Positions 1 to 14,600 are shown, numbered from the stretch's first letter. The stretch: DNA of 64,000 bases from Linyphia triangularis (GCA_963978545.1 OZ021722.1:108554442-108618441); one strand, 5' to 3'. The notes: generated by a model not told the origin, from the sequence alone. A program made the numbers and translations.

Positions 1-700
1 CTCCGCCGCATGATCTACATAGCATATATTTCAAGTTTCATTCGGGTCCGTTCAGTAGAACCTGAGCTACGAGCTTCTGAATACCGTCAGTTTAATTTTA
101 ACCATCCTGTATATTGATGAGTTAATTCTGGACTTTCCTTAGAGGATAGTTATCAAACAAAGTGACCTAATATCCATAATCTACATAAAATTTTCCATAA
201 GTTATAATTATGTCTGAAAAGCGAATTTCTATCGTCAGAAAGTCTGGTTGATGGTTTAAAAATGGTCGCTGGGAATAAGTGTCGTCGATTTAGAATAGGG
301 ATGTGCATGCAGGAAATTGACTTCCAAATCCTATCAAGAGTAGATGATTTTGTTTTAAAAATGGGACTAGTCTTGTTTCCAAGGCAATAGACAACTCTAG
401 ACACGTTGGCTCGTGATAGACAGACTTAATCAGATTGTTCCCGAGAGACAAAATAAAAGTTTAATAACGAAAAATATTTAAGCACTTGTAAAAAGAATTG
501 TTGATTCGGACCGTTAAGTGGGTTCAACGAATTACTGGACACTATTCCGCAAAGTTCTCGAAAGGTTTAATTTTTAATGAGTTGAAGAGTTGGAAATATA
601 AAGTACAGTGCTCAGTCTTGAAATTGAGGAACGTTTGAGGTTTTAAACAATGAATCAGTGTTGTGATTTATCTTAGACTGGTTTTAAGGAACAATAATCA
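1..700. other. No feature recognised
   Basis: AT-rich sequence upstream of the minisatellite. The short frames present have no recognisable motif. Confidence 0.5.
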
Positions 701-701
701 A

Positions 702-1083
702 CTAGCACATTTCAGAATCACTCTAGAACCTTGTATAACCTTGTACATTTCAGAATCACTCTAGAACCTTGTATAAGCTTGTACATTTCAGAATCACTCT
801 AGAACCTTGTACATTTCAGAATCACTCTAGAACCTTGTATAAGCTTGTACATTTCAGAATCACTCTAGAACCTTGTATAAGCTTGTACATTTCAGAATCA
901 CTCTAGAACCTTGTATAAGCTTGTACATTTCAGAATCACTCTAGAACCTTGTATAAGCTTGTACATTTCAGAATCACTCTAGAACCTTGTATAACCTTGT
1001 ACATTTCAGAATCACTCTAGGACCTTGTATAACCTTGTACATTTCAGAATCACTCTAGGACCTTGTATAACCTTGTACATTTC
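702..1083 (+). repeat. 38-bp minisatellite, ten copies
   Basis: The phrase TTCAGAATCACTCTAG recurs at 711, 749, 787, 815, 853, 891, 929, 967, 1005 and 1043. Spacing is 38 bp except for one 28-bp unit. Copies are almost identical, so the array is young. It lies about 1 kb upstream of the first coding exon of the sulfotransferase. Confidence 0.97.
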
Positions 1084-1387
1084 TACCTGATGTATACACA
1101 TGCAAATATTCGTGCTTAAGAAGTTACAATGGCCTTGTTAGCCATGTATTTTGATTGTGGCTTTGTCTGTCCTCGTTGGTCTCTGTTAAGGGGCTCGTTT
1201 AATAGGCCATGAATGAGCTCCAACAAAATGTCAAATGTCTAGAATAATGGTGCCCACTACGCATCAAATCCGCCGAGTTCCCAATGCACTCACTTGATAT
1301 GGATATGAAGAGTGAGCGACCAGTGGCTTAGGTCTAACCAAATTTACAATTAGAAAACATATTTGTATGTATTTAGCATTGAATTTA

Positions 1388-1915
1388 GAGATCGGAAATA
1401 TCGATTCAAATAAATATCGAGATTATATCGTTACATAGAAAAAAATATCGATAAAATATCGATACATGATTTTTTTATAATTTGATTGTCAATTTTGACA
1501 GAAACGAAGTTCTTCGGGGCAAATTCCTATTTTTCATGATTGCTTTTTGAAAGGTGACTACTTTTCCAACTGAAATGGATCTATTACAAAAAAGAATAAG
1601 TTTTATTTTCGCTTAATTAGTGCAGTGATTTTAAGAAAAATTTAGATAATTTTCAATAGCTTTTAAGTGTATGGCAAAATATTGAATATTGGTGCCATTT
1701 TAACTGTCTCTCAGCAAAGTCCAAACTTTACTTTTGAAGTCTTTGAAAAAGGAATAAAAAAAATCGAAAAATCCCCATGGACATATCGTCAAAAAACTAA
1801 AAATGTTTGAAAATATCGATATATCGGTGACTTTTATCAATATTTTTAATATAATTTTTTATATTTTTTTTAATATCGATAAAAATATCGTCACATCGAT
1901 ATATCGCCGACCTCT
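1388..1915. repeat. AT-rich element with ATATCGAT-rich inverted ends
   Basis: The left end (gagatcggaaatatcgat) and the right end (atcgatatatcgccgacctc) are imperfect inverted repeats, each followed inward by many ATATCGAT-like words. A MITE is likely. No clean target duplication is visible. Confidence 0.55.
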
Positions 1916-2091
1916 AACTGAATTGGCAGAAATAAGCAACCGGAAGTTTATGTAAAAGAGTGAATGTAGTAAAATATAAGTTTACCTAATTTATATTTGG
2001 TGTATATTATCCGTGTCAATATCATTCACGAAATATAATGTCTGTAAACACAAAACCTCTCTTGTAATACCGTTTACATTCGCTTTTCCAG

Positions 2092-2365
2092 ATGCTCTCC
2101 TTAAAACTTCTGTACAACAGCCCCTTCTCTGGTCTCTTGACCGGCTGGCGTAAGATGCGCAAAAAGGAGGTGACAGAGGCCCTGGACGACCCAAACCTTG
2201 ACCAGGATCCTCTTCGGGCAGCCTACGTGAGGTCCATCCCGAAAGCGCAGCTCTTCAGAGGGGTCCTGCTTCAGGGGTACCTGGTACCCGCCGACATACT
2301 CGAGGGATTGGACGACATGCACATTCGAGATGACGACGTAGTCATCATCACCTATCCAAAGTCAG
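2092..2365 (+). CDS. Sulfotransferase coding exon 1
   Basis: It encodes the N-terminus and the first half of the PAPS-binding loop, ending ITYPKSG with the donor G|GTAGAG. The ATG at 2092 directly follows a pyrimidine-rich AG (cttttccag), so it may be an internal Met of an exon that starts at 2092. A second in-frame Met lies about 20 codons downstream (MRKKEV) and would give a more usual N-terminal length. The exon border is firm and the start codon is not. Confidence 0.8.
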
Positions 2366-5300
2366 GTAGAGTATTAAAAATATATATATATGTGGGAGTA
2401 GACGCTCAGAGAAGGGACACTTGCTGAGTGTAGAATCCAGCTTTAATAAATCCTTGCTGCCTCTTATCTCATACTACATTTGGCACAAGCGCCTTTCTTA
2501 CGTATATTCACATCGAGAATGTTCAGTGATCTGTCTCTCTCATCAGAATGAGGAATACCTCCCTCTGCCGCTAGGAGTCGCCACGAGGGGTTCTCTAGTG
2601 GTGCGCCCCCCATTCTCCACATATATAACCCATAAAAACAAAATTTTTAGTATAAGTCCTTTACATGTGCGGCGAAGTTGGTTTCTGTGGTCACCGGGAC
2701 TCGATCGTAGGACCTTTGCTTCTCGAGCCAGATGTCTTATCTCTATGCAAAAGAGTACTTCGCTGCATAGAAGCTTTATCTGTTATTTGAAGGTGACACC
2801 ACATAGCCTTCTCCCAGCGGCGAAGGAGTGATACAATGTACCGATCAGCGTCTGATCGAAGTTGGAGTTTTGGGATGCTAGCATCGTTGGGGGCGCAAGT
2901 TGCTAGAGCTCGTGCGTTGATCGCTTGTCGCGATGAAGTTTCTCCTTTCAGAAGCGCCGATAGATGGCATCATGTTTCAGTTGTCCAAAAGTCACCAATG
3001 TGGCAAAGTTGGTTTCTGCGGTCACCGGGCCTCGATCGTAGTACCTTTGCTTCTTGAGCCAGATGTGTTACCTCTATGCAAAAGAGTACTCCGCTGCATA
3101 GAAGCTTTATCTGTAATTTGAAGGCGACAACACATATGCATTACCAATTTTTATCTTAACATTGCGTCGTTTCTGGTGTCAGTGTGTGCTTGTTTTTAAT
3201 ATTTAAAATTAGATGCTAACACCATCTCTATCAGCAAAATATGCGTTAAACTACTTTTCAAAATTCATTCGTTGAAAATGAATGGGTTCTAATTCTAATT
3301 CGCGGTTCTAATTTCACTGAACATATAGTGTGTTTTGGCTGGGTATGTCTAGGGCGAAGGAGTTTGTTCAAGAAAGAGGCAATTTCACCTTTATGTTGCT
3401 TTGATGAAGCATATTAAGTGAATTACAAAGATAGGCTGTTAAACCTTGATTATGGTCTCGCGTGCTTTATGTCATGCTGATTGTAGTGAATGCTCTGCTT
3501 CGAACAGGTTCATAAGGGTAAAGAGTAATTAGCAATGTCTTGGTTTACCTGTGCTACCGTTTATATGTACACTAGCTGAATACCCGTGCTGCGCTACGAA
3601 ATTTTACCATTAGCATTTTAGCGATCAAAAGGCATTCATGTATTCTACACTTCAGACGTTTGCTCCCATTTCGATCCCGACAAATTGATTTATCAAAATA
3701 GGAACTTTCCTTTGTTGACATTTTAAACGAAATTTATAATTGTGAATAGTAAACTGGAATAGTTTATTGTGTTTATGTTTGCTCTTAGTTCTAAATTTCA
3801 AAGTAGTAGCTGTATTGGAATTGAGACATTAAGTTAATCCTCGTATAGTTTCAATGTTGCGTCGTCTTTTGATCCCTTAAAAATTCGTTAATCGATATTG
3901 GAATGACTTATTTTTTTAACATTTGCAAAAAAATATCAGAAAAATGACTACATTGGAAGAGGAACATTCGGATATCCCTCGTTTGGAACATTTAACCTCT
4001 TTTCGACCCCTTAAAGTTAGTTAATCGAGAACAGAATAGCTTACTTTTTCTATGTTTAATCTTTTTTGACATTTGTACCAAATTTCCGAGTTGTGACCAT
4101 ATGGGAAGTGGTACATTCGAATATTCCTCGTTTGGAACGTTTAACCCCTTTTCCACCCCTTGATCCACCGGAGATCGGAATAGTTTACTTTTTCTGCGTT
4201 TGTCTTTATTGATATTCACACCAGTTTTCAGAATTGTGAAAATATGAGAAGTAGGACATTCGAATATATCGCTCGTTTGGAACGTTTAACCCCTTTTCGA
4301 CCTCTTAAAGTGGGTTAATCGAGATCTGAATAGCTTATTTTTTCTATGTTTACCATTGTTGATATTTGTGCCAATTTTCAGAGTTGTGACTATGTGGGAA
4401 GTAGGATTTTCGAATGTCCCCCGTTTGGAACGTTTAACCCCTTTTCGACCCCTTAAAGTGGGTTAATCGAGATCGGGATAGTTTACTTTTTCTATTTTTA
4501 CCATTGTTGATATTTGTGCCGATTTTCAGAGTTGTGACTATGTGGGAAGTAGGATTTTCGAATGTCCCCCGTTTGGAACGTTTAACCCCTTTTCGACCCC
4601 TTAAAGTGGGTCAATCGAGATCGGAATAGTTTACTTTTTCTATTTTTACCATTGTTGATATTTGTGCCGATTTTCAGAGTTGTGACTATGTGGGAAGTAG
4701 GATTTTCGAATGTCCCCCGTTTGGAACGTTTAACCCCTTTTCGACCCCTTAAAGTGTGTTAATCGAGATCGGAATAGTTTACTTTTTCTATGTTTACCAT
4801 TGTTGATATTTGTGCCGATTTTCAGAGTTGTAACTATGTGGGAAGTAGGATTTTCGAATGTCCCCCGTTTGGAACGTTTAACCCCTTTTCGACCCCTTAA
4901 AGTGTGTTAATCGAGATCGGAATAGTTTACTTTTTCTATTTTTACCATTGTTGATATTTGTGCCGATTTTCAGAGTTGTGACTATGTGGGAAGTGGGAGA
5001 ATTAGTGATGAGTGAGTCAGTGAGTCAGTCAGTGAGTGAGGGCTTTGCCTTATATATATAGAGATTGGCGGCGCTGTGATCGCCGTGGGTGGCGCTCCTG
5101 GTCACTGAAGTAGTAGTCCGAGAGGCGACTGCAATTTTTGGACCCCATCGAACATCATTCTGAATTTTTTATAGAAATTGGAGAAAAGTGAGTAGATTAC
5201 GAATCCACTGGTCTGCCGTGGCAAAAATGGCCGAAACTGATCAAAAATCGACTTGGAATGAGTTGAACTAAAATCCGATTGCCAAATAAGTCATAACTTG

Positions 5301-8300
5301 CCAAAAAGAGAACAAATTTTTTCGTCTGGCAACCCTGCCTTTTGATTTTCAATGAGAAAAAGCGCAAACGATTTCTGATCTCTGGCTTGGAAAATTTGTA
5401 TCTTTTAAAAGTAAGCCAAATTGGCGACATCAGCTACGTCATCCGTGACGTAATGTTTATTGCCAACTTGGCTCCCTTTTAATAGAAGCAAGTAGACCGT
5501 CGCCAGATATCTGAATCGTCTGCAACCTTCTTAATTGATAATTAAAGAGTGAGGGTTACCAAATTTTAAAAAATGCTCATTATTTGGCAAGTTATGGCTC
5601 ATTTGGCAATTGGATTTAGTTCAACTTATTTAAAGTCGATTTTTGACCAGTTTCGGCCATTTTTTCCACGGCAGACCAGTGGATTCGTAATCTAATCACT
5701 TTTCTCTAATTTCTATAAAAAAATCAGAATGATGTTCGATGGGGTCCAAAAATTGCAGTCGCCTCTCAGTCTATAGGGGATAGAGCGTATATGACGCATA
5801 TACGAATATATACAAAGTTTGAGAGTGCCTCAAGTACTCTAAAATGGTCAAAGGGCTTTTGGTTGATGTAGAGATTGGAAAATTACGTGATTTTCTTTGC
5901 GACTTTCTTTATGTATAGCGGATTGTCTCCTTCGACAATTGTTGACCCGATATGCTCATGCGAGACATCAATTTAAAGTTTAGCATTGTATCCATTTCAG
6001 TAAGCAAATAGCATTTCGAAGTTGTTTAAACTGAACATTTTGTCGACTATTTTGTTGTGAACTGACTATCGATTTTGACGTTGCTGCTGTGGTTCTTCTG
6101 GACAATTGCGGTTGCAAAATCGCTGCTGAGTATCATTATAAGGTTTTTAGCAAGAGATATTCTCTGATTTTGATATCACACGACCATATATCACCAACGG
6201 CTGTTGAGGAATTTTGATTAGGAAGATTCGGTCCAATAAAAATATTACACCCTTTGCCTAGTTGTACGATGCCTTTAAAAATTCAAAAATTGTTCATTTG
6301 AGAGGAGCCTTATCGCAAAAACATTTAAATTATATTGATAAACATTCATAGATTTTAATCACTTAAGGGGGTCTGGGACACAAATTTTTTAAATTTTCAA
6401 AAACCCTTTTGTTATTGTAAAAATTAATATAAATATTTTTAAATAAATTGGCACAAAAATTTTGCTTCTATCATTAGTAGAACTTGAAATATTTAAACTT
6501 TTGCTTCATGACAACTGTATCTCAGACATGCTATCTTGAAACTTTAAAAAGGTTTTTCTCGGTGATGGCGTTTTGTCCCTTTTTTTAGTTTAAATTGATA
6601 AAACTTAAAAACTTATGCTATAAATCTATGAAACTTTCCACAATTATTTTTCATACATATTTCTTTAATATGTCTTTCAAGAATTATGTTTTTTCATTAA
6701 ACATTTGTGGAGCTTAGCATACTATGAATTTTATACAGTTTTAGCACAAAATCTTTTTTTTTTTTCCTTTTTTTTTTCCTAATTACTTTATTGAAAAACC
6801 CCGAAAACGATTTTTGATATGAATTATAAGAAGTAATTTTATGCAAAAATGAAGGGATTTTTCAAAAAAGTTTTTGGGATATATCAAATTTAGAAAATAT
6901 CAAAATGTTGAAGTTTTTTAATTTTTAAAAAATATTTTTTAAATTTGAAAATTTAAAATAGTCTTTTAAATTTCAAAGCATCATACATTACTGCATAAAA
7001 ATTTCAGAAAAATATTCAATTCTAAAAATAAAGATTTTAGAATTTTGAGTCTTAGACTACATTAAAAGAAATAAACCTGATTTCTAAGCTAACTCGTGCC
7101 TTAGATACAGAATGTTCGTCCTTATGCAAGTGATACGTTAGATTAAAGTAACTTCTTCAATTTGAGATTGTGTTCTATCATCCTTTTAATAAAAGATAAG
7201 TTTAAGATAACCTCAAGTCTACTCCCGTTTTCTGTTAAGAATAGGATAAAAATACGTAGCATTAGTATTGAGAAATGTGTAATGATAGATATGCGATAAT
7301 AATTCGAAATAATAGATGCTAAAATAGTATTATAAAATTTGATGGCGAAAATCGATTTGTTTGTTTTCTTCTCCGTTCTTGATAATTATATTTATTAACA
7401 ATTTCCTGGTAGATTTCCTTGATTGTCAAGCAATGGAGCAATCAAGTTTGGTTTTTGGAATCATTGAAAAAAATATGTATTTTAAAATTATTTATTATAA
7501 TATATATTATAAATAATTTAATAAAAATTAGTATATATTATCCTACTGAACTGACTAGTACTTTAGTGTAAAACATAGTCATGATTTTGTATGTAATGTT
7601 TTGTAAGCAAATTTTTAAAGCACAATTACATGCATATCTTACCTTTACTAGTTTCCTTTTTGCATACGGTTATTATTACTTTCAATTACCTACATGCTAA
7701 CATTGGGCAATGAAGGTTATTGCATTCGGTCAAAAAGAACAATGCGATATTTTTTTGCATTTCTACACGTTTTGGAACATAGGTGGTCTAGAAAAAAAAT
7801 ATCGGTGTGTCTTTCTGTGCGGTTGGCATAATTTCCTAACGGATTAACCTCATTCAAATTTTGTAAGCGGGTTAGTGGTGGCCATGGGACTACAACTAAG
7901 GTTTTCATCAAAATTGCGCATGTTTATTATGTAGCTGCCATTGAAACAATTTATGTTTTTCATGAATGGTCAAAAAATGGCTCTAAATATTTTAATCGAA
8001 ATTACCGCGGTAATGCCTTTTAAGGTTGTCTATATATCCCCACATCCAAAATTTTCGTAGAAATGCGATTAACGACGTAAAAAGTTGAAAACAAATGTTT
8101 TTACTCATAGTTCTCTTTTCTTGAGCATCAACGACTGTTTCATTATAAGAATGGATAACGTACTATTTATTCAAATCCATGTTTCCACTTTAAATTCATT
8201 CCTCCCTTTAAATGCATCTTTCGTTTTAATTTCAAGGCACCACGTGGACGGAAGAGATCGTGTCTCTTATTTACAAAGGGGGCGATGTCCGCAAAGTGGA

Positions 8301-11300
8301 GAAAGAACTCCTAGTCTACCGAGTCCACCACTTGGAAGTGGGCAGACCCTACGGCCACCTACGCTTCCTGCGAAACCTGCGATCGCCACGACTCCTCGCC
8401 ACACACCTGCCACTACCACTGTTGCCGAGGGAGCTGGCTGATCCCAGATGTAAGGTAAGTGTACGATGTCATCTACTTACACTGATCGCATAACTCTTTA
8501 GGTCCTACAGGGTTTCCAGGTTCCTACATTTTAAAATTCCCTACCTGATTTTAAAATTAAATAACTAAAAAACAAAGATTGATAGAAGAATTAAACAAAA
8601 AGTAAAATTATTTGGCAAGCTGTATTAATTAGAAACAGAAGTTTCAAAATTAGTTACAAATGTTGCCAACAGATGGCGCTGTAGTTGCGAAATTCTAGAA
8701 ATATGTTATAAATTTGTTCTCTGCAATCAGCCGTTGCAATCACGCTCTCTTCCTTTCACGTTTAAACAGTGGAACTGTCCGAAGACTGATCGCTCTCAAT
8801 TTCAAAGCAATCTTTATTCATAAGAGCTACAGTGTTCAGCGCCACCTGTTGGCAACATTTGTAACTAATTTTGAAACTTCTGTTTCTAATTAATACAGCT
8901 TTCAACATAATGTTACTTTTATTTTAATTCTTCTATCGATCTTTGCTTTTGAGTTATTTAATTTTAAAATCAGGGAGTCCTTTAACCCTTTGCACTCCAG
9001 GCCTTTTTCGCGCGGAGGAATCAGCAACTCGAGACATTTTAGGTTCGGCTGGTGTTTATGGATTTGCTTCATAGAAACTAAACACAGTCATTGGCCTTGC
9101 ATCGAATTTCCGCATCACATCTAATGGTCCTCTCGTGGTTTGGCATCCAATCGTGTGGCGCTTGAGAGGCGCCACTGGAGTGCAAAGGGTTAAAATAGGG
9201 AGTTTGTTTTTAAACACCCCCAGGAGCACCCCATCTTCAGGACAGAAGTAAAATCTCAAGATGTAAAAGGGTGGTTTCTTAGAGATTTTGGAAACATTGA
9301 ATCTCTATCACTAGGCCCAGTCCCCAATAGCAAAACAATTTTGACCAATATCGGCTGGCATTGACCAATCCCGATGAGGAACGTTGTAAATCCACCTTTA
9401 GATACCTATATTGGTCAACCTCTCCCGATTCTGGATACAATAAACTGAACGTTTTGAAATATCGATGCGCAAATTTAAAATTGAAAGAAGGCAAATGTTT
9501 AGTGATGTTTCTGACATGGTTTTATGATTATTATTTTATTAAATCGCCAACTTAGAAACAAGACTCGTGTACTGGCCAGTAATTCTCAATCTCCTAAAGC
9601 CCTTGTTTCTGACATTGGCCAATGCTGCTGTGCAATCTGGTTACTTTTCATACTCTTTGATTTATTCCTAGGAATGTTTTTTAAGCCATTACGGAACATA
9701 AATCAAATACCATACAATTAATTCAATGCCATTAAAATATACGTTTTCCTTTGTACTTATGAATTATCAAGTTGATTGGTGAGATTTTCTTGGCGATAAA
9801 AAGTTGGAAACGTCTGGGCTCTATTGGGGTCCGGTTCGTTTCGAACTAGCATCAGGGACTCCCTGTGAAATGCCTCAGCTGTGCGGAGGACAGGACTAAG
9901 GAAATATGTACTCATCAAGACAAATCTTTGGATGGACTAAGGAAATACGTTTGGCGAACTTTTTTTCTCGCCAACGGTCGTCGGGATGATACGTGAAAAC
10001 TCATTGAAAATGCATTTTCCAAAGATGAGTCAAAAGTGAAAAAACAGACATTTTTACGAACGTTCTGGAGTTTGTGACTTTAAAGTTATTATGGCTTTTA
10101 CTTCTTTCCAAGCGAAGTCAAAAATCCTTTGTACTTTCTTTCCAAAACCTTCTTTACAAGATTCCCATTTGAAGGGCCAAAATCCGTAATTTTATCGGGA
10201 AGTCTATTGTACCTTGAACATAGTGCACTTTAGATCACAATCGAGTTAATGACATTTGCTATTACCGACACAACAAAAACGGCCTAAGTTAAATTTTTAT
10301 TATTTTGTAATGAATAAAATATCAGAAAAATAGCTGATGAGAACTATTAACGAATTCTTAACCTGAACGAAAAAGTACACATAGTTAATGAAAATGCAAC
10401 TTTATCTACCTCGCATCACTGATTATATTAAACTGTTAAAATGCTTGTTTTATATGAGTTGACGGCTGTGTTAAGAAAGGATACATATTTATTTAATAGA
10501 AAATCGATTAATGATTATTTTTTTAGATTTTTATCACAGTTTTTTTCAAATATTGAATGATAAAATAGTCGTGAAACTTTTGTGCAATATACGAGGAAAC
10601 TGTATCTTGATTATCAAGTTAATGAAATTAAAGTTGGAAATTTTTTATATACTCCTTAAAAATTTAGCTCTTCGAAAATTCCGGAGTGTGTGATTAGTGG
10701 GATTACTATCGAAACAAAAAAATAAATTAAATTCTCTAATTTAATTGGAATTTTAAAAATGACCGATATGTCCTTTTAGAATTGAAAATTAATCTAATCT
10801 AGTACTTGATAATGTACTTGATAATCAAGATACAGTTTCCTCGTATATTGCACAAAAGTTTCACGACTATTTTATCATTCAATATTTGAAAAAAAAACTG
10901 TGATAAAAATCTAAAAAAATAATCATTAATCGACTTTCTATTAAATAAATATGTATCCTTTCTTAACACAGCCGTCAACTCATATAAAACAAGCATTTTA
11001 ACAGTTTAATATAATCAGTGATGCGAGGTAGATAAAGTTGCATTTTCATTAACTATGTGTACTTTTTCGCTCAGGTTAAGAATTCGTTAATAGTTCTCAT
11101 CAGCTATTTTTCTGATATTTTATTCATTATAAAATAATAAAAATTTAACTCAGGCCGTTTTTGTTGTGTAGGTAATAGCAAATGTAAGACATCGTTTTGG
11201 CTCAAATTATAATTTTTATATTCATTAACAAAGCGTCGTTTCTGTTGCCAGCGTGGCATCTAATTTTAAATATTAAAAATATCTCTATCAGCAAAATATC

Positions 11301-11627
11301 CGATAAACTACTTTTTAAATTTTATTCATTAAAAATGAATGTGAATTTATGCACTCACATTCAAATATCTTTTATTTATTCTGTTAAAACAATTTTATTA
11401 TTTATTTAATAAAACAGTTTTGGTACCCGGAAAGAGTTTCTTCAACGATCAGTTAAATGCTATTTCAGCGCGATTGGATGACGGCAAGTTTGTTTATTAG
11501 GATTCCATAAAAGCGGCCTTTTAGTGACAGTGGCAGCCGTCAAAATGTAGTAGAATGTATTGCAATTGACATCAAATATATCTGCCAGGCCCACAAACAT
11601 GCACACAATATCGAAGTTAATGTAAAA

Positions 11628-11658
<31 letters not shown>

Positions 11659-14600
11659 CTATTTTATTTTGTTTTGATATGTTAGTTATGTTCGAACACA
11701 GACAAAAAAGTTATAATAAACGAGTCAACTTGATAACGTCCGTCTTTATTGAAATTGTTTAAAAACAATATCACCAGACAAAAAGAAAAGAAAAGAAAAA
11801 AAACGTTATTTATTTTAAAAGGATGTGTTTTATCTAAAACGTTTTATTTTCATATTTTGGAATGAAGAGCAATTCTCTGATTGAACATAGATAAGATACA
11901 ATATTGTCGCTTACAACCGTAATCAACAAGATAAATAAAAACGTGTTAGAAATCGTTATATAAAATGTTTACATATTTAAATGTGAAAAAATGGAGTAAT
12001 TCAAATTGCGAAACAACTCCTATTTCTGGAAGTACAAGCATTTTTTTTTTTTTTTTTTTTTTTTTGTATAGTATTATTTAAATTTTCCAATTCATCATCA
12101 AAAAAAAAAATAATTTTAAACTAGCTTTTCTAATCTGAAAGAATTTGCATACCATAATTTCTTTATTTCACTTAGTAAAATTGGAATGTACGGATTACTA
12201 AAATTGTTACTACATGAAACAGATTAATATGAATTAAAATTATCCCGCCCGCTACATTATTTTTTGCGTTTAAATTTGATGACCATTTTTTACAAAACTT
12301 TACGTACAATTTTGAACATGAAATTAGAACCTGTTAATTTTTATATGTATCAAGGAATCTAAATAATATTCGCCATTAACCTATTAAAAATTGTTAGCAA
12401 ATGAACTTTTTAATTTAGAGCTTTATTATGAATATACTTTATTTTCAAGTACCATACATTCTTACGAAAAAAAAAAATTAATATAAAAAAAATACCTATG
12501 TTTTTTGATCATGAAAAAAAAACATGTAAATATTTAAAATTACCTTGTTTTTGTGTGTTGGATTTTATAAGATGGTTGGTTTATACGTACCTATTTTTTT
12601 TTGCACAATAATGGCTAGTCAGTAACTATGTAGACGACTACTTTAAGAAATTTTGAAAAATTATGTAAATATAGTTTTTTTCTTCGTGCTATTAGTCTCC
12701 ACGGCATACAAAAGGAGGGAAATTAGTGAAAAAATTAAAAAAAATTAAAACATCTATTTTTAAACAATTATTGACAAGGGTTCCCACGGTCATTGAATGT
12801 CATTAAAAGTGCTTAATATTTTTTTGAATTTGTTTTCAAGGCTTTGAAAGAGCTTGAAAATGCTTAGTGGTGGTTAAAAGTCCTTGAAAATACTTAGAGG
12901 TCCTTAATTTTTGCGGATGTTGTGTGCCCAACTGCAAAATTTATAAAAATACAACTCGGACTTGCTATCCCCGCGTGACCGCCACTTATCTGCAATGTAT
13001 CGGAATTCTCTGTCATGTTTGTACTATGCATCCACCAACTTGTAACTTTTAGGTAGAATATTCTTAGTTAAAAATTTATTTGTAGACATGATTTATGAAA
13101 AAAAAAAAATTTCAAAGGTCCTTAAAAACATTATTTAGGTCCTTAAAAGTCATTGAAAAGTCCTTGATTTTCATTCTGTGATTTGAGTGGGAACCCTGGT
13201 CATTGACACAATTTCTTTTTTTTTCAAATTTAATATTTTTTTTTATACTTTTTTTTAGTGTTTTTTGGCCGAAATATACGCCATTTTAAAAAGACTACTA
13301 TTCCTTCAATTTTTAATATTTTTTTTAAATTTCAAAAATAATTAATTATATTAAAGTATACAATAAAGATGTAGGGAGAGATTTTTTTTTTTTAATTAGT
13401 TTAACTATGGATTTAAAAAAGAGGGTTTTGTGTTTTTTACAAGAAATTTCTAAATTTTCACAAAAAATTCCCTTTTTTTTAAATTCTTAAAAAAATGTAA
13501 TACAATTTACTAAAAAAAACCTCCCTACTTTTATAAAACAGATTTTCACTATTTTAAAAATATAAACAGTTTAAATCTAAGTAAATTTTTCTCAAAGCCT
13601 TAGCATTTTAAACACAGTCAAAATTGCCGATTCTCGATTTCGAGAAAAACGAACTTAAAAATAAAAACTTTCATACAACTACATTGTAGATCACTATGTA
13701 AAAGTTTAAAAATCAAATGTTTGCAGTTCTCTAGAAGTTTAAAATTTCCCCAAGTCTTCTTGAATAAATATAGCTTAACTTTATGCAATAAAAAAAAGGG
13801 GTTTTTTTTTCTCAAATTTTTTCTGTATTTGGGGTACTGGTCTCCCTTAATAAAGTTTTTAAAGAAATTGAGTAAGTTTAAAATAATGTTTAGTAAAATT
13901 TAACGTTTACGGCCAACACTGGCAACAAAATTACTATGAATAGAATGCAATTTCCTAGAAACCAATTACATATAAGTTAAGTAGAGTAGAACCTCGATTA
14001 ACAGTCCCTCTTTTATCCGGAACTCTCTGTTAACCGGCAATCATTTAGTCGACATCAAAACTCTCACAAATGAGTAATAAATCATTTGCTATTTTTTAAA
14101 CCGGAATCTTTTCCCTAACTGTAAAGTTACATAAGTAATGGAGAGGCTTTTGACGGTGTTTCAAAAGGACTGTCATGGTTAGAGCAACATTCAGATGCAG
14201 ATCAAATTAAACTACTATTACTTGAAAAAAAAAAGGAAAAAAAAAAAAGGAAAAAGACTCCGCGATGGAGCTGCGAAACAACGATTATCAAGATTGTGAC
14301 AACAAAAACTCATTTCCAACAATTATGTCATAAAAAAATATTAAAAATCCTGTATTCAATAAATAAAAACCATATACTTTTTATTATTTTTTACAACTCC
14401 CTATTATCCGGAATTTTAGCTTATCCGACCTACCTTTGGTCCGAATTAGGTCGGTTAATCGAGGTTCTACAGTATTTTGAAATTGACGTTCAAGCTAAGA
14501 GTTATCTGTAGAAGTTTTTGAGATATGATTGTTTAAAATATATATTCCAAAAAAATTATGTTTTAAAAAGGGTTTTTGTATAAATGCGGTTATAAATTAA

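Noticed and set aside
153..404. 83-codon minus-strand frame
   Set aside because: No recognisable motif, no supporting context, and short for a stand-alone gene.
702..1083. CRISPR-like array of short repeats
   Set aside because: Units are head-to-tail with no unique spacers, and the DNA is eukaryotic; it is a minisatellite.
10511..10996. Near-identical short proteins on opposite strands
   Set aside because: Both come from the arms of foldback F2; not genes.
6366..13848. TTAAGGG ends at 6366 and (inverse) 13848 as one giant Kolobok-like element
   Set aside because: The span includes sulfotransferase exon 2 and other complete elements. The ends more likely belong to two separate decayed MITEs, and neither partner end is convincing.
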